From Pseudomonadota bacterium (GTDB lineage: Bacteria > Desulfobacterota > DSM-4660 > Desulfatiglandales > B25-G16), in the NCBI GenBank assembly GCA_015223015.1, contig JADFWK010000189.1, forward strand, positions 1-8,109: a DNA stretch of 8,109 bases. The letters run 5' to 3'. Positions 1 through 5,720 of this stretch are shown here, in pieces. A program made the position numbers and the translations under genes. A model generated the notes under the pieces. That model made no database searches and was not told where the DNA came from. It saw only the letters and a program-made list of their open reading frames with translations. Numbering within the stretch: position 1 is the first letter of the stretch; the number at the start of each line of letters is the position of its first letter.

Positions 1-81
1 CCCTTGCACTGTTCCTGTCTGTTCATTTTCTTGTGATGCCTCTTTGTGGCCATTATCTGTTACCGTATCAGTGTCATTCAT
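1..81 (-). CDS. fliN: Flagellar motor switch protein FliN, N-terminal fragment (cut by left edge)
   Basis: Only the first 27 codons are present; the frame runs off the left edge without a stop. The visible residues form a very polar, acidic, Asn/Thr/Gln-rich leader beginning MNDTDTVTDNG. Such a leader is usual for the variable N-terminus of FliN, but nothing in it is diagnostic: the conserved SpoA domain would lie outside the window. The call therefore rests on position, directly after fliL-fliM. The start is the ATG at 81-79, preceded by AAGGAG at 93-88 with a 6-base spacer. An in-frame GTG at 84-82 is possible but worse placed. The gap to the fliM stop is 3 bases, so translation is probably coupled. 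FliN would build the lower C-ring with FliM and dock the export ATPase complex. FliY or another SpoA protein is the main alternative. Confidence 0.72.
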   Translation of the reverse strand, partial: MNDTDTVTDNGHKEASQENEQTGTVQG

Positions 82-84
82 CAC

Positions 85-1062
85 CTACTCCTTGTTAACT
101 CTTTCACTTATTCTTATCGCCTGCTTATTGTTACGCGTGCCTGGAAAACCCCTAAACTTGGGAATATCCTCTACACTCACGGTGATTGAATCGTTTACCC
201 CTTGCTCAAGCGGTATTACATCATCAACCTTTATCTCCAGCAGCTCCCTGCCAGTAATCTTTGCCATGCCTAAGGTGCACCGCACATTTATTGCCAGTTC
301 CTTTATTTTTTCCTGAATGTGTTTTCTCCGCCTTTGATCTACTTCTACCTTTTCATTCTGAAGCCCTTGCCTCAGTTTCTCCCGCAGAGGCTCAATAGTG
401 GCATAAGGAATACAGATGGCCATGTTTCCAGAGGTGTTCCCAAATTCTACCACGAACCTATTCACCATCACCGAATCGTTAGGATTGGCTATGGCAGCAA
501 ACTGTGGATCCATTTCCGAGCGTGCTAAGACCATCTTTATCTTATGAACATCTGACCATGCATGCTCTAGGTCGCCAAGTATTATGCCAATTACCTTTTC
601 TATTATTCTTGTCTCAATGGGAGTAAAGTCTTTTCCTTCAGGTTTTACCTGACCATTGCCCTTTCCCCCAAAAAAGGTATCAACAAAGGCAAACACCAGG
701 GGGCCTTCCATAACGAGCAGGCCAAATCCCTTAAGAGGCGCCATCTTGAAGATATTCAAACTTGATGGAAGGGGAATGGAATGAGAGAATTCGTCAAACG
801 GAACTGATTCAGCGGAAGATATGGTTACATCTATAACCGACCTTGTGGCAGCGGAGAGACTTGCCCTTGAAAAACCAACAAACCTTTCATTAATAGTTCC
901 CAACGCAGGCATGCTGGCAAGTGAAGGTCCAGCTTGTGAGGTAAAATCATATACCTTCAGCCCCTCACCTCTTTCAGGAGTATCCGTCTCGGTTTTGACC
1001 TTACCGTCACTTATCCCGTTAAGGAGAGAGTCAACCTCATCTTGCGATAATACGTTTCCCAT
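85..1062 (-). CDS. fliM: Flagellar motor switch protein FliM
   Basis: FliM forms the middle layer of the C-ring, binds phosphorylated CheY and touches MotA and FliG, so it sets rotation direction. The 325-residue product has the expected length and order. Residues 5-14 (LSQDEVDSLL) are the CheY-P-binding N-terminal peptide. The central CheC-like domain spans roughly residues 38-225 and includes YDF at 38-40, INERF at 57-61 and the GGKG motif at 132-135. The C-terminal SpoA domain starts near residue 245 and carries the typical VDDVIPLEQG-type segment. The stretch between YDF and INERF (TSQAGPSLASMPALG) lacks the run of basic residues common there in other FliMs. The start ATG follows the fliL stop by 8 bases with only a weak AGG upstream, pointing to coupling with fliL. 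The family call is secure. Confidence 0.97.
   Translation of the reverse strand: MGNVLSQDEVDSLLNGISDGKVKTETDTPERGEGLKVYDFTSQAGPSLASMPALGTINERFVGFSRASLSAATRSVIDVTISSAESVPFDEFSHSIPLPSSLNIFKMAPLKGFGLLVMEGPLVFAFVDTFFGGKGNGQVKPEGKDFTPIETRIIEKVIGIILGDLEHAWSDVHKIKMVLARSEMDPQFAAIANPNDSVMVNRFVVEFGNTSGNMAICIPYATIEPLREKLRQGLQNEKVEVDQRRRKHIQEKIKELAINVRCTLGMAKITGRELLEIKVDDVIPLEQGVNDSITVSVEDIPKFRGFPGTRNNKQAIRISERVNKE
88..93 (-). promoter_or_regulatory. Ribosome binding site of fliN
   Basis: AAGGAG lies inside the last codons of fliM, 6 bases before the ATG at 81-79. It is the strongest Shine-Dalgarno sequence inside the motA-fliN operon and fixes the start of the partial downstream gene. Confidence 0.75.
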
Positions 1063-1070
1063 AGTGTAAC

Positions 1071-1574
1071 CTATTGCACCACAAATTCGGTAAAATAGAG
1101 TCTCTGAACAATTCTCCCACCAAGGGCGTGGTTGATCCTGGAGAGGAGTGCCTGTTTCAATTCAAGCTTCCCCTCCATGGTACTAATCTCACTGAATGAT
1201 TGGCTGGAAAGAAGCAGGAGGATGGTGTCCCTCAGCTCTGCGGTATACCTTGTTACCATCCTCTTCTCTTCTTCATCACAAACCTCCAGCGCAAGGGTAA
1301 TCTTTAGGTATCTCCTACCGATTCCTTCTCTATCCGCTAGATTGACGATAAATGACTCAAGGGGAAAAACGATCTTCGCCTCATCCTTCTTCTTGTTAGC
1401 ATCAGCTTTGGTAGTCTGGGTCTCTTTTATGTTTTCGTACCTATTGCCTTTAAAGTAGTTCCAACCCACATAGCCGCCAGCTCCAAGAACCACCACCATA
1501 ACTCCCAAGATTATGAACTTGTGAAAAGATTTCTTGGGCTGTATCTCTTGTTGAGCATCCATCTCTTCTGCCAT
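1071..1574 (-). CDS. fliL: Flagellar basal body-associated protein FliL
   Basis: FliL is a single-pass inner-membrane protein that, in studied species, surrounds or supports the stator near the motor. The 167-residue product has a short charged cytoplasmic N-terminus, one membrane helix at about residues 18-40 (hydrophobic, with a GAGGY segment at its end) and a periplasmic FliL domain. The domain contains the family pattern LESFIVNLADREGIGRRYLK, followed by a long conserved region ending in FTEFVVQ. The ATG directly abuts the TAA stop of the preceding motB-like gene with no spacer. An AGGGGG sequence inside that gene, 5 bases before the ATG, serves as ribosome binding site, so the two are translationally coupled. 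Placement between stator genes and fliM fits its role. No anomaly seen. Confidence 0.95.
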   Translation of the reverse strand: MAEEMDAQQEIQPKKSFHKFIILGVMVVVLGAGGYVGWNYFKGNRYENIKETQTTKADANKKKDEAKIVFPLESFIVNLADREGIGRRYLKITLALEVCDEEEKRMVTRYTAELRDTILLLLSSQSFSEISTMEGKLELKQALLSRINHALGGRIVQRLYFTEFVVQ

Positions 1575-2321
1575 TTAAACCCCCTGTAGATGTTTGAAGA
1601 TTATCTCCACCCTCCTGTTTGTGGCCCTGTTTTTCGGAGTATCATTTGGCTGGACAGGCCTCGAGGGGCCGTAACCCCCAGCAGAAAAGCGTGATGGTGA
1701 GAGCCCCCTTTGCTCCAGAAAATATTCCAGAACAGAAAGCCCCCGGCAAGCCGAAAGCTCCCAGTTTGATACGAATATCTGACTGTGAATTGGGATATTA
1801 TCCGTATGACCCATAACAAGAACATGATTGGGGCAGCCATCTATAGCCTCGGCCAGTAAGTCCAGAACAGGGAATGCCTCATGTTTAATTCTGGCCTCTC
1901 CCGAATCAAACAGGATGTTTTCCTGAAAGGAAAAAACAATACCTCTCTCATCATCGGTTATCTCTATTAACACACTCAGATCCTTAAACCTCTGCTCGGG
2001 GTCTTCATCTGATTTAATCAACGGTATGAAAAGATCCGCAAGAAGCCTCCGATCAATCACATAGGAGGTATGAGTCTCACTGTATTCTTGAATAAAATTG
2101 GCTAGATCAGTAATCCCCCTGGTTCCAGCTAATTCAAGCACACCAACCGCCTCTTTAAGATACATAAATATCTCTTTCAGCTTCTTTTTATCCATAGATG
2201 AAATGGTAAGAAGCATTACAAAAAAGGTTAGCAAGATCAGCAGCAGGTCCGAAAAGGTTACCATCCACCTATTGGGATCCGTGTGTTGACCGTCGGCGCC
2301 ATGATTTCTTCTTCTGTGCAT
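1575..2321 (-). CDS. motB: MotB/PomB-type stator subunit with intact ion-binding aspartate (second of two MotB-like proteins)
   Basis: This 248-residue protein is the stator B subunit that should carry the coupling ion and anchor the stator to peptidoglycan. Residues 1-18 are cytoplasmic and basic. The membrane helix is about residues 19-41, and its WMVTFSDLLLILLTFF segment places the essential Asp at position 25 (codon GAC at 2249-2247). A plug/linker follows (SSMDKKKLKEIF, about 41-52). An OmpA-like peptidoglycan-binding domain spans about 130-245, with GHTDN at 171-175 (Asp174), SNWELS at 185-190, Arg193 at the conserved diaminopimelate-contact position and NRRVEI at 235-240. The ATG lies 2 bases after the stop of the first MotB-like gene with a weak AGGA 10 bases upstream, which suggests termination-reinitiation. 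It overlaps neither neighbour and abuts fliL. Of the two MotB-like proteins this one has all residues needed for ion-driven rotation. Confidence 0.92.
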   Translation of the reverse strand: MHRRRNHGADGQHTDPNRWMVTFSDLLLILLTFFVMLLTISSMDKKKLKEIFMYLKEAVGVLELAGTRGITDLANFIQEYSETHTSYVIDRRLLADLFIPLIKSDEDPEQRFKDLSVLIEITDDERGIVFSFQENILFDSGEARIKHEAFPVLDLLAEAIDGCPNHVLVMGHTDNIPIHSQIFVSNWELSACRGLSVLEYFLEQRGLSPSRFSAGGYGPSRPVQPNDTPKNRATNRRVEIIFKHLQGV

Positions 2322-2323
2322 AC

Positions 2324-3094
2324 TCAGAAAATCCTGAAGTCAAAATCCTTATAGGTAAAGATACCTGCCGGTTTCTTCTTAAGAATCCTTTTCACGTACA
2401 GTGGTGCCCGAAAATTCAAAACAATATCCACCCTTCTGTTTTGGGCCCTCGACTCCCTGGTGGCATTTGAGGCAATTGGGTTATTGCTGCCCCGTCCGTA
2501 GGCAGAGAGCCTCTCAGGGGCGATCTTACCCTTTGAAACGAAATACTTGAGGACCTGAATTGCCATGAGACTTGAAAACTCCCAATTTGATTTAAAGCCC
2601 ATTCCCTCACCGGGCCTATTATCGGTATACCCGACGATCTTTACCGGATAGTCTCCCTTTCTCGTAATGTGGCAGAGCTCATCGAGCACATGATATGAAG
2701 ACGGTTTGAGCCTGGATTTATCCTTTCCAAAGAGGACTCTCTCATTAATAGTGATTACCTCCCTACCCTCGCCCGATTCGATTTTGACCTGGCCCACCAT
2801 GGTTTTTTCCAGAAGAGATAATAGTTCAATAATCTTGACCCTCTCTTGGGTCATGTGAGCAAAAGGTGTCATGATCGACTCACCGGTCCCTGAGGGCGAT
2901 AACCCACCGTGAAGCCTGCCAAAAGGACCCATGAGTGAACCTATGGCCATGAGCTTTTTTTGCTCATCTATTACCGCTATGGAGTTGAGCAAAATAAAAA
3001 AGGTCAAAAGAATGAGAAACAGCGACACAGTCATAAGCAATGCCACGTTCAGTTTGATGGGTTCATCATCTCTATCTCTCTTCTTTCCAGCCAT
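2324..3094 (-). CDS. MotB-like protein lacking the ion-binding aspartate (first of two MotB-like proteins)
   Basis: This 256-residue protein has the MotB layout: a basic cytoplasmic start (1-14), one membrane helix (about 15-42), a linker and an OmpA-like domain (about 118-228) with GYTDNRP at 155-161, SNWEF at 169-173 and NRRVDI at 219-224. Anchoring on LILLTFF, shared with the next gene's product, gives an ungapped alignment. The essential MotB Asp then corresponds to Ser24 (TCG at 3025-3023), and no Asp or Glu occurs between residues 12 and 42. In the OmpA-like domain the conserved Arg that contacts peptidoglycan is Met177 (ATG at 2566-2564). The segment IGSLMGPFGRLHGG (51-64) and a basic, aromatic C-terminal tail (229-256) are absent from its neighbour. 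It starts 8 bases after motA, so it occupies the usual motB slot. Likely a non-conducting partner in a heteromeric stator or a stator-associated regulator; the role is inferred. Confidence 0.88.
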   Translation of the reverse strand: MAGKKRDRDDEPIKLNVALLMTVSLFLILLTFFILLNSIAVIDEQKKLMAIGSLMGPFGRLHGGLSPSGTGESIMTPFAHMTQERVKIIELLSLLEKTMVGQVKIESGEGREVITINERVLFGKDKSRLKPSSYHVLDELCHITRKGDYPVKIVGYTDNRPGEGMGFKSNWEFSSLMAIQVLKYFVSKGKIAPERLSAYGRGSNNPIASNATRESRAQNRRVDIVLNFRAPLYVKRILKKKPAGIFTYKDFDFRIF

Positions 3095-3102
3095 ACCTAC
3101 AA

Positions 3103-3855
3103 TTACTCCCGCTGATTAGGGGGTATAAAGGCCTGGAGTTTCTGCTCAAGGATCCTGGGGTTATCGCCGTTTGAAAGGGATGCTACCCCCTGAATCGCCA
3201 TTTCCTTTGTCAGTACCTCTTCCTTACTCCGGGTTCTCAGCTTTCCCGCGATGGGCAAACACACGATGTTGGCCATTATTGAACCGTAAAAGGTGGTCAG
3301 CAAGGCCACAGCCATAGCCGGGCCAATCTTACTGGCGTCATCCATGGTCTGAAGCATCTGCACCAATCCTATAAGGGTCCCTATCATTCCCAAGGCAGGA
3401 GAATATGTTCCCATAGTGGTAAAAATCTCTGCACCCAGTTGGTGTCTGCTTCTGACAAAATCAATCTCTGTTTCGAGGATCTCACCGATCTCTTGCGGCT
3501 CCAATCCGTCGATAGCGAGCTGTACCCCTTTTCTCAAGAATTCATCACTTACATCCTTTATATCGCCCTCGAGAGCCAAGATCCCCTCCTTGCGGGATTT
3601 CTTGGCAAAGTCAACAAACCGCTTGATGAGTTGAGTTACCGATATCTTTTTGGCAAAAAGTGCTTTCTTAACGACCTTGAAAACCCCTAACACATCCTTT
3701 ACGGGATAGTTAATCATTGTCGCCCCAAGCGTGCCGCCCACAACAATCATTAAAGCAGGGATATTGATAAAAAGTTGGATCCCACCACCCATGGAAATGG
3801 CAATACACATAAGGCCAAATGCAGAAATAACACCTAAGACGGTGGCAATGTCCAT
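3103..3855 (-). CDS. motA: Flagellar motor stator protein MotA, PomA-like (sodium-type signature)
   Basis: MotA is the ring-forming stator subunit that rotates around the MotB dimer and pushes FliG. The 250-residue product has four predicted membrane helices: about 2-22 and 29-49, then after a large cytoplasmic loop about 149-171 and 178-202. The loop contains SRKEGILALEGD at 87-98, giving Arg88 and Glu96 at the positions of the charged torque-interface residues known in PomA/MotA. The third helix contains GMIGTLIGL (Thr160) and the fourth AVALLTTFYG (Thr187, Thr188). These threonines match those lining the sodium path in Vibrio PomA, whereas proton-type E. coli MotA has small non-hydroxyl residues near them. 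The ATG at 3855 has a strong AAGGAG at 3866-3861 with a 5-base spacer. It is the first gene of the motA-fliN operon, behind the sigma-54 promoter at 4102-4088. Confidence 0.95.
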   Translation of the reverse strand: MDIATVLGVISAFGLMCIAISMGGGIQLFINIPALMIVVGGTLGATMINYPVKDVLGVFKVVKKALFAKKISVTQLIKRFVDFAKKSRKEGILALEGDIKDVSDEFLRKGVQLAIDGLEPQEIGEILETEIDFVRSRHQLGAEIFTTMGTYSPALGMIGTLIGLVQMLQTMDDASKIGPAMAVALLTTFYGSIMANIVCLPIAGKLRTRSKEEVLTKEMAIQGVASLSNGDNPRILEQKLQAFIPPNQRE

Positions 3856-3860
3856 AATAG

Positions 3861-3866
3861 CTCCTT
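3861..3866 (-). promoter_or_regulatory. Ribosome binding site of motA
   Basis: AAGGAG lies 5 bases before the motA ATG, just outside the inverted-repeat segment that fills the rest of the leader. It sits in a short palindrome (CTCCTTAGGGAG, 3861-3872) that could partly mask it in mRNA. Confidence 0.75.
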
Positions 3867-3879
3867 AGGGAGTTAAAAT

Positions 3880-3917
3880 GCCTAAAGTGAACTAAAGTGC
3901 CTAAAGTGAACTAAAAT
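3880..3917. repeat. Two tandem copies of a 19-bp unit
   Basis: The unit GCCTAAAGTGAACTAAAGT at 3880-3898 recurs at 3899-3917 with 18 of 19 bases identical. Inverted, shorter forms of the same motif occur at 4052-4060 and 4061-4069 (TTTTAGGCA twice), forming the other flank of the segment. Confidence 0.85.
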
Positions 3918-4023
3918 CATAAGTAAATTGAAGTCTTGGCTTAATGGAAGTAAAGGCTGCAACCAATTGACCACATTCGTCGTATTCATGTTGCAACTGC
4001 TCCAAATGCCATTCATAGTTTAT
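3901..4023 (-). pseudogene. Possible remnant of the 3' end of a helical protein gene
   Basis: One minus-strand frame is open from an upstream stop to a TAG at 3903-3901. It reads IN, then 38 residues that begin YEWHLEQLQHEYDECGQLV and end in DFSSL. Hydrophobic residues recur every 3-4 positions (L5, L8, Y12, C15, V19, F22, I25, L29, counted from Y), as in an amphipathic helix. There is no start codon or ribosome binding site for this frame. It resembles in style the last helix of small four-helix-bundle (S23/IVS-like) proteins, but that is an impression only. It may be chance in AT-rich DNA. Confidence 0.18.
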
Positions 4024-4087
4024 TTAATATCTGTATTTTTTAAACTTTTAATTTTAGGCATTTTAGGCACTTGTAACTTTAAGTAGA

Positions 4088-4102
4088 GCAACCTTTGTGC
4101 CA
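4088..4102 (-). promoter_or_regulatory. Sigma-54 (RpoN) promoter for motA-fliN
   Basis: On the minus strand the sequence reads TGGCAC-AAAGG-TTGC, an exact match to the -24/-12 consensus TGGCAC-N5-TTGC. The GG (4101-4100) and GC (4089-4088) pairs are separated by 10 bases as required. Transcription would start near 4076, about 220 bases before the motA ATG. The site is intergenic, correctly oriented and between the flgE terminator-like palindrome and motA. Sigma-54 control of flagellar genes through an NtrC-type activator (FleQ/FlrC/FlgR class) is established in several proteobacterial lineages. Confidence 0.85.
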
Positions 4103-4165
4103 TTCTTTTGGGTAATGGAATATATTTCGTGGAGTGAAAAAAGTGAGGTATTACAAGAGGATATG

Positions 4166-4191
4166 AATGCTCAACCCGTGTGTGAAGCATT
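4166..4191. promoter_or_regulatory. Candidate upstream activator site (inverted repeat)
   Basis: AATGCT (4166-4171) and AGCATT (4186-4191) form a 6-bp dyad over 26 bp. Its centre is about 100 bases upstream of the predicted sigma-54 start, a usual distance for an enhancer-binding protein. The arms are short and could be chance. Confidence 0.25.
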
Positions 4192-4216
4192 ATGTCGACA
4201 CGCTCGCGTCAAGGAG

Positions 4217-4250
4217 AGAGGCAGATGTCAAGATCTTGACATCTGCCTCT
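4217..4250. terminator. Perfect 34-bp palindrome after flgE (terminator or 3' stabiliser)
   Basis: AGAGGCAGATGTCAAGA (4217-4233) is followed immediately by its exact reverse complement (4234-4250). In the flgE transcript it begins 6 bases past the TAG stop and would fold into a 15-bp stem with a GATC loop. The following transcript bases (CTCCTTGACG) are pyrimidine-rich but not a U-run, so it is not a classic intrinsic terminator. It may act with Rho or protect the mRNA 3' end. Confidence 0.6.
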
Positions 4251-4256
4251 TTGATG

Positions 4257-5699
4257 CTACCTCTTCAGATTGATTAACTCCGCGAGCATCTGGTCGGTCA
4301 CGGTAATGATCTTAGAATTTGCCTGGAACCCCCGTTGTGTGGCGATCATCTTGACAAATTCCGTGGCGATATCCACATTCGACTGTTCCAGGGAGTTAGG
4401 TGCGATGCTACCCAATCCATTGGTCCCAGGTCTGGCGGTAATGGGCACACCACTCAGTCTCGTCTCTCTATAGAGGTTTCCGCCTTCCTTATGAAGACCC
4501 TGAACATTTTGAAATTTGGCCAGGGCCACCCGATGCAGGGGGATAACCTCACCATTGGAGTATTGACCCGTGATGGCGCCATCCGTTCCAACAGTAACCG
4601 ACTGCAGGTCTCCTGCGCCATAGCCAGTAGCCGACTGAAAGATCGTTGTGGAAGAGACTGCAAACTGGGTTGTGGAAAGGGAATCGTTGAGCCAAGCACC
4701 GGAACCGCTGCTGTAAACAGAACCAAAATCAAGTTCTACGTTCAGAGGCGAGCCGCCGAGGAAATCCGGAGCAAGGGTAAAATAGCCGTTGGTAAGATCA
4801 GCGGCCTCGGTTCGCACGGTCCAGGTTCCCGTGGTTAGATCATAGTCGCCGGCAGCAGGCGTAAATTCAGTTAAATTAATATCGGTAATGACACCGGAAC
4901 TGGCGTTAAATACAATTTCCCCTCGCCCCAGCATGCCCACTCCGTTGTCACCAAGCCCTAGGCGTGCTTGGGCCCCTGCCCGATTATCTTCGCCCGGATT
5001 GCAGGTGACAATGAATTCCCACGTGGAACCGGCACCCAGATCATAGTATACAGTGAGGTCGTGGGTATCGCCAAGGGAATCGTAGACCTTGACCGTTGTC
5101 TGATATTCGTAAGCTGTGTCTGCAATAGGCACGGCATTCTGAGCATCCCATTCCATGTGCAATGCCGCAGACAGGTCTTGAGCACCGGAGTCCAGGTTTG
5201 TCACCACAGTCATCCGGTCGGTCGCAGAAGGTGGAGACGTGAATGAGGACAAGGTAATGTCGCTGATTGAACCGGTATCCTGCCCGTTCTGGTCAAGCAC
5301 CCATCCCCTCACAATATAGCCCGCAGGATTTATAAAATTCCCGTCCTTGTCAAACCTGAATTGGCCTGCGCGAGTGTAATATTCATTGTTTAGGTTGGAG
5401 GGATCCCGCACCAAAAAAAACCCGGCACCGCCAATGGCCAAGTCGGTGGTCGAGTCTGTGGACTCAAAAGACCCCTGGGAAAAGCTGCTGGTAATATCTG
5501 CCAGAGACGTACCTCGCCCAACCTGAGCCGTACCGGCAGTAGTTGACACGGTTTGACTCAGGACATCCTGAAAGCTAACACGGCTTGACTTAAAACCCAC
5601 CGTGTTTACGTTGGCAATATTGTCGCCGATAACGGTCATGGCGTTGCCAAGGGTACTCAGACCACTGATACCCGAGAAAAGTGAACTTGATAGTGACAT
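4257..5699 (-). CDS. flgE: Flagellar hook protein FlgE
   Basis: FlgE polymerises under the FlgD cap to form the hook, the flexible joint between motor and filament. The 480-residue product has the N-terminal rod/hook helix motif (SLFSGISGLSTLGNAMTVI at 6-24, then GDNIANVNTVGFKSSR at 25-40), the DLAIGGAGFFLV motif at 86-97, variable middle domains, and a C-terminal coiled helix (SNVDIATEFVKMIATQRGFQ at 440-459, ending DQMLAELINLKR). Both terminal helices that build the inner D0 core are intact. The length is somewhat above the roughly 400 residues of E. coli FlgE, from a longer middle region. The ATG at 5699 has GGGAGGG at 5713-5707 with a 7-base spacer. It lies 79 bases after flgD and is followed at once by a perfect palindrome, so the hook transcript probably ends here. 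No FlbD gene follows, although flbD sits here in several other phyla. Confidence 0.97.
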   Translation of the reverse strand: MSLSSSLFSGISGLSTLGNAMTVIGDNIANVNTVGFKSSRVSFQDVLSQTVSTTAGTAQVGRGTSLADITSSFSQGSFESTDSTTDLAIGGAGFFLVRDPSNLNNEYYTRAGQFRFDKDGNFINPAGYIVRGWVLDQNGQDTGSISDITLSSFTSPPSATDRMTVVTNLDSGAQDLSAALHMEWDAQNAVPIADTAYEYQTTVKVYDSLGDTHDLTVYYDLGAGSTWEFIVTCNPGEDNRAGAQARLGLGDNGVGMLGRGEIVFNASSGVITDINLTEFTPAAGDYDLTTGTWTVRTEAADLTNGYFTLAPDFLGGSPLNVELDFGSVYSSGSGAWLNDSLSTTQFAVSSTTIFQSATGYGAGDLQSVTVGTDGAITGQYSNGEVIPLHRVALAKFQNVQGLHKEGGNLYRETRLSGVPITARPGTNGLGSIAPNSLEQSNVDIATEFVKMIATQRGFQANSKIITVTDQMLAELINLKR

Positions 5700-5720
5700 T
5701 TTATTTCCCTCCCTTACTTA

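Larger units (their letters stand above)
3871..4078. repeat. ~208-bp segment bounded by imperfect inverted repeats (MITE-like) in the motA leader
   Basis: The left end begins AGTTAAAATGCCTAAA (3871-3886). The right end, read on the minus strand from 4078, begins AGTTACAAGTGCCTAAA, so the two ends match with one inserted base and one substitution. Exact inverted matches include TAAAATGCCTAAA (3874-3886) with TTTAGGCATTTTA (4053-4065), and AAGTGCCTAAA (3895-3905) with TTTAGGCACTT (4062-4072). The interior is AT-rich and has no intact gene. No target-site duplication is visible. Removing the segment would leave a motA leader of roughly 20 bases instead of about 220, which is what one would expect if it were an insertion. 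It could instead be an old leader structure built from expanded short repeats. Confidence 0.5.

Noticed and set aside
845..863. Plus-strand TGGCA...CTTGC resembling a sigma-54 site
   Set aside because: Spacing is four bases too long and it lies antisense inside fliM.
821..1069. 82-codon plus-strand open frame opposite the fliM start
   Set aside because: Antisense to a confidently identified gene, with no domain or ribosome binding site.
3882..4016. 44-residue minus-strand frame starting MNGIWSSCN
   Set aside because: No ribosome binding site, no recognisable pattern, and it ends in the tandem repeat; less protein-like than the other minus frame there.
3880..4072. CRISPR array
   Set aside because: Only two tandem copies with no spacers between them, and inverted partial copies elsewhere; not a repeat-spacer structure.
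3988..4086. 32-residue hydrophobic plus-strand frame (starts MLQLLQMPFIVYL), possible small toxin
   Set aside because: No ribosome binding site. The hydrophobicity follows from T-rich DNA and the frame reads through the repeat arms.
4335..4838. 167-codon plus-strand open frame
   Set aside because: Lies wholly antisense to flgE, has no recognisable domain and no ribosome binding site; a shadow of the real gene.
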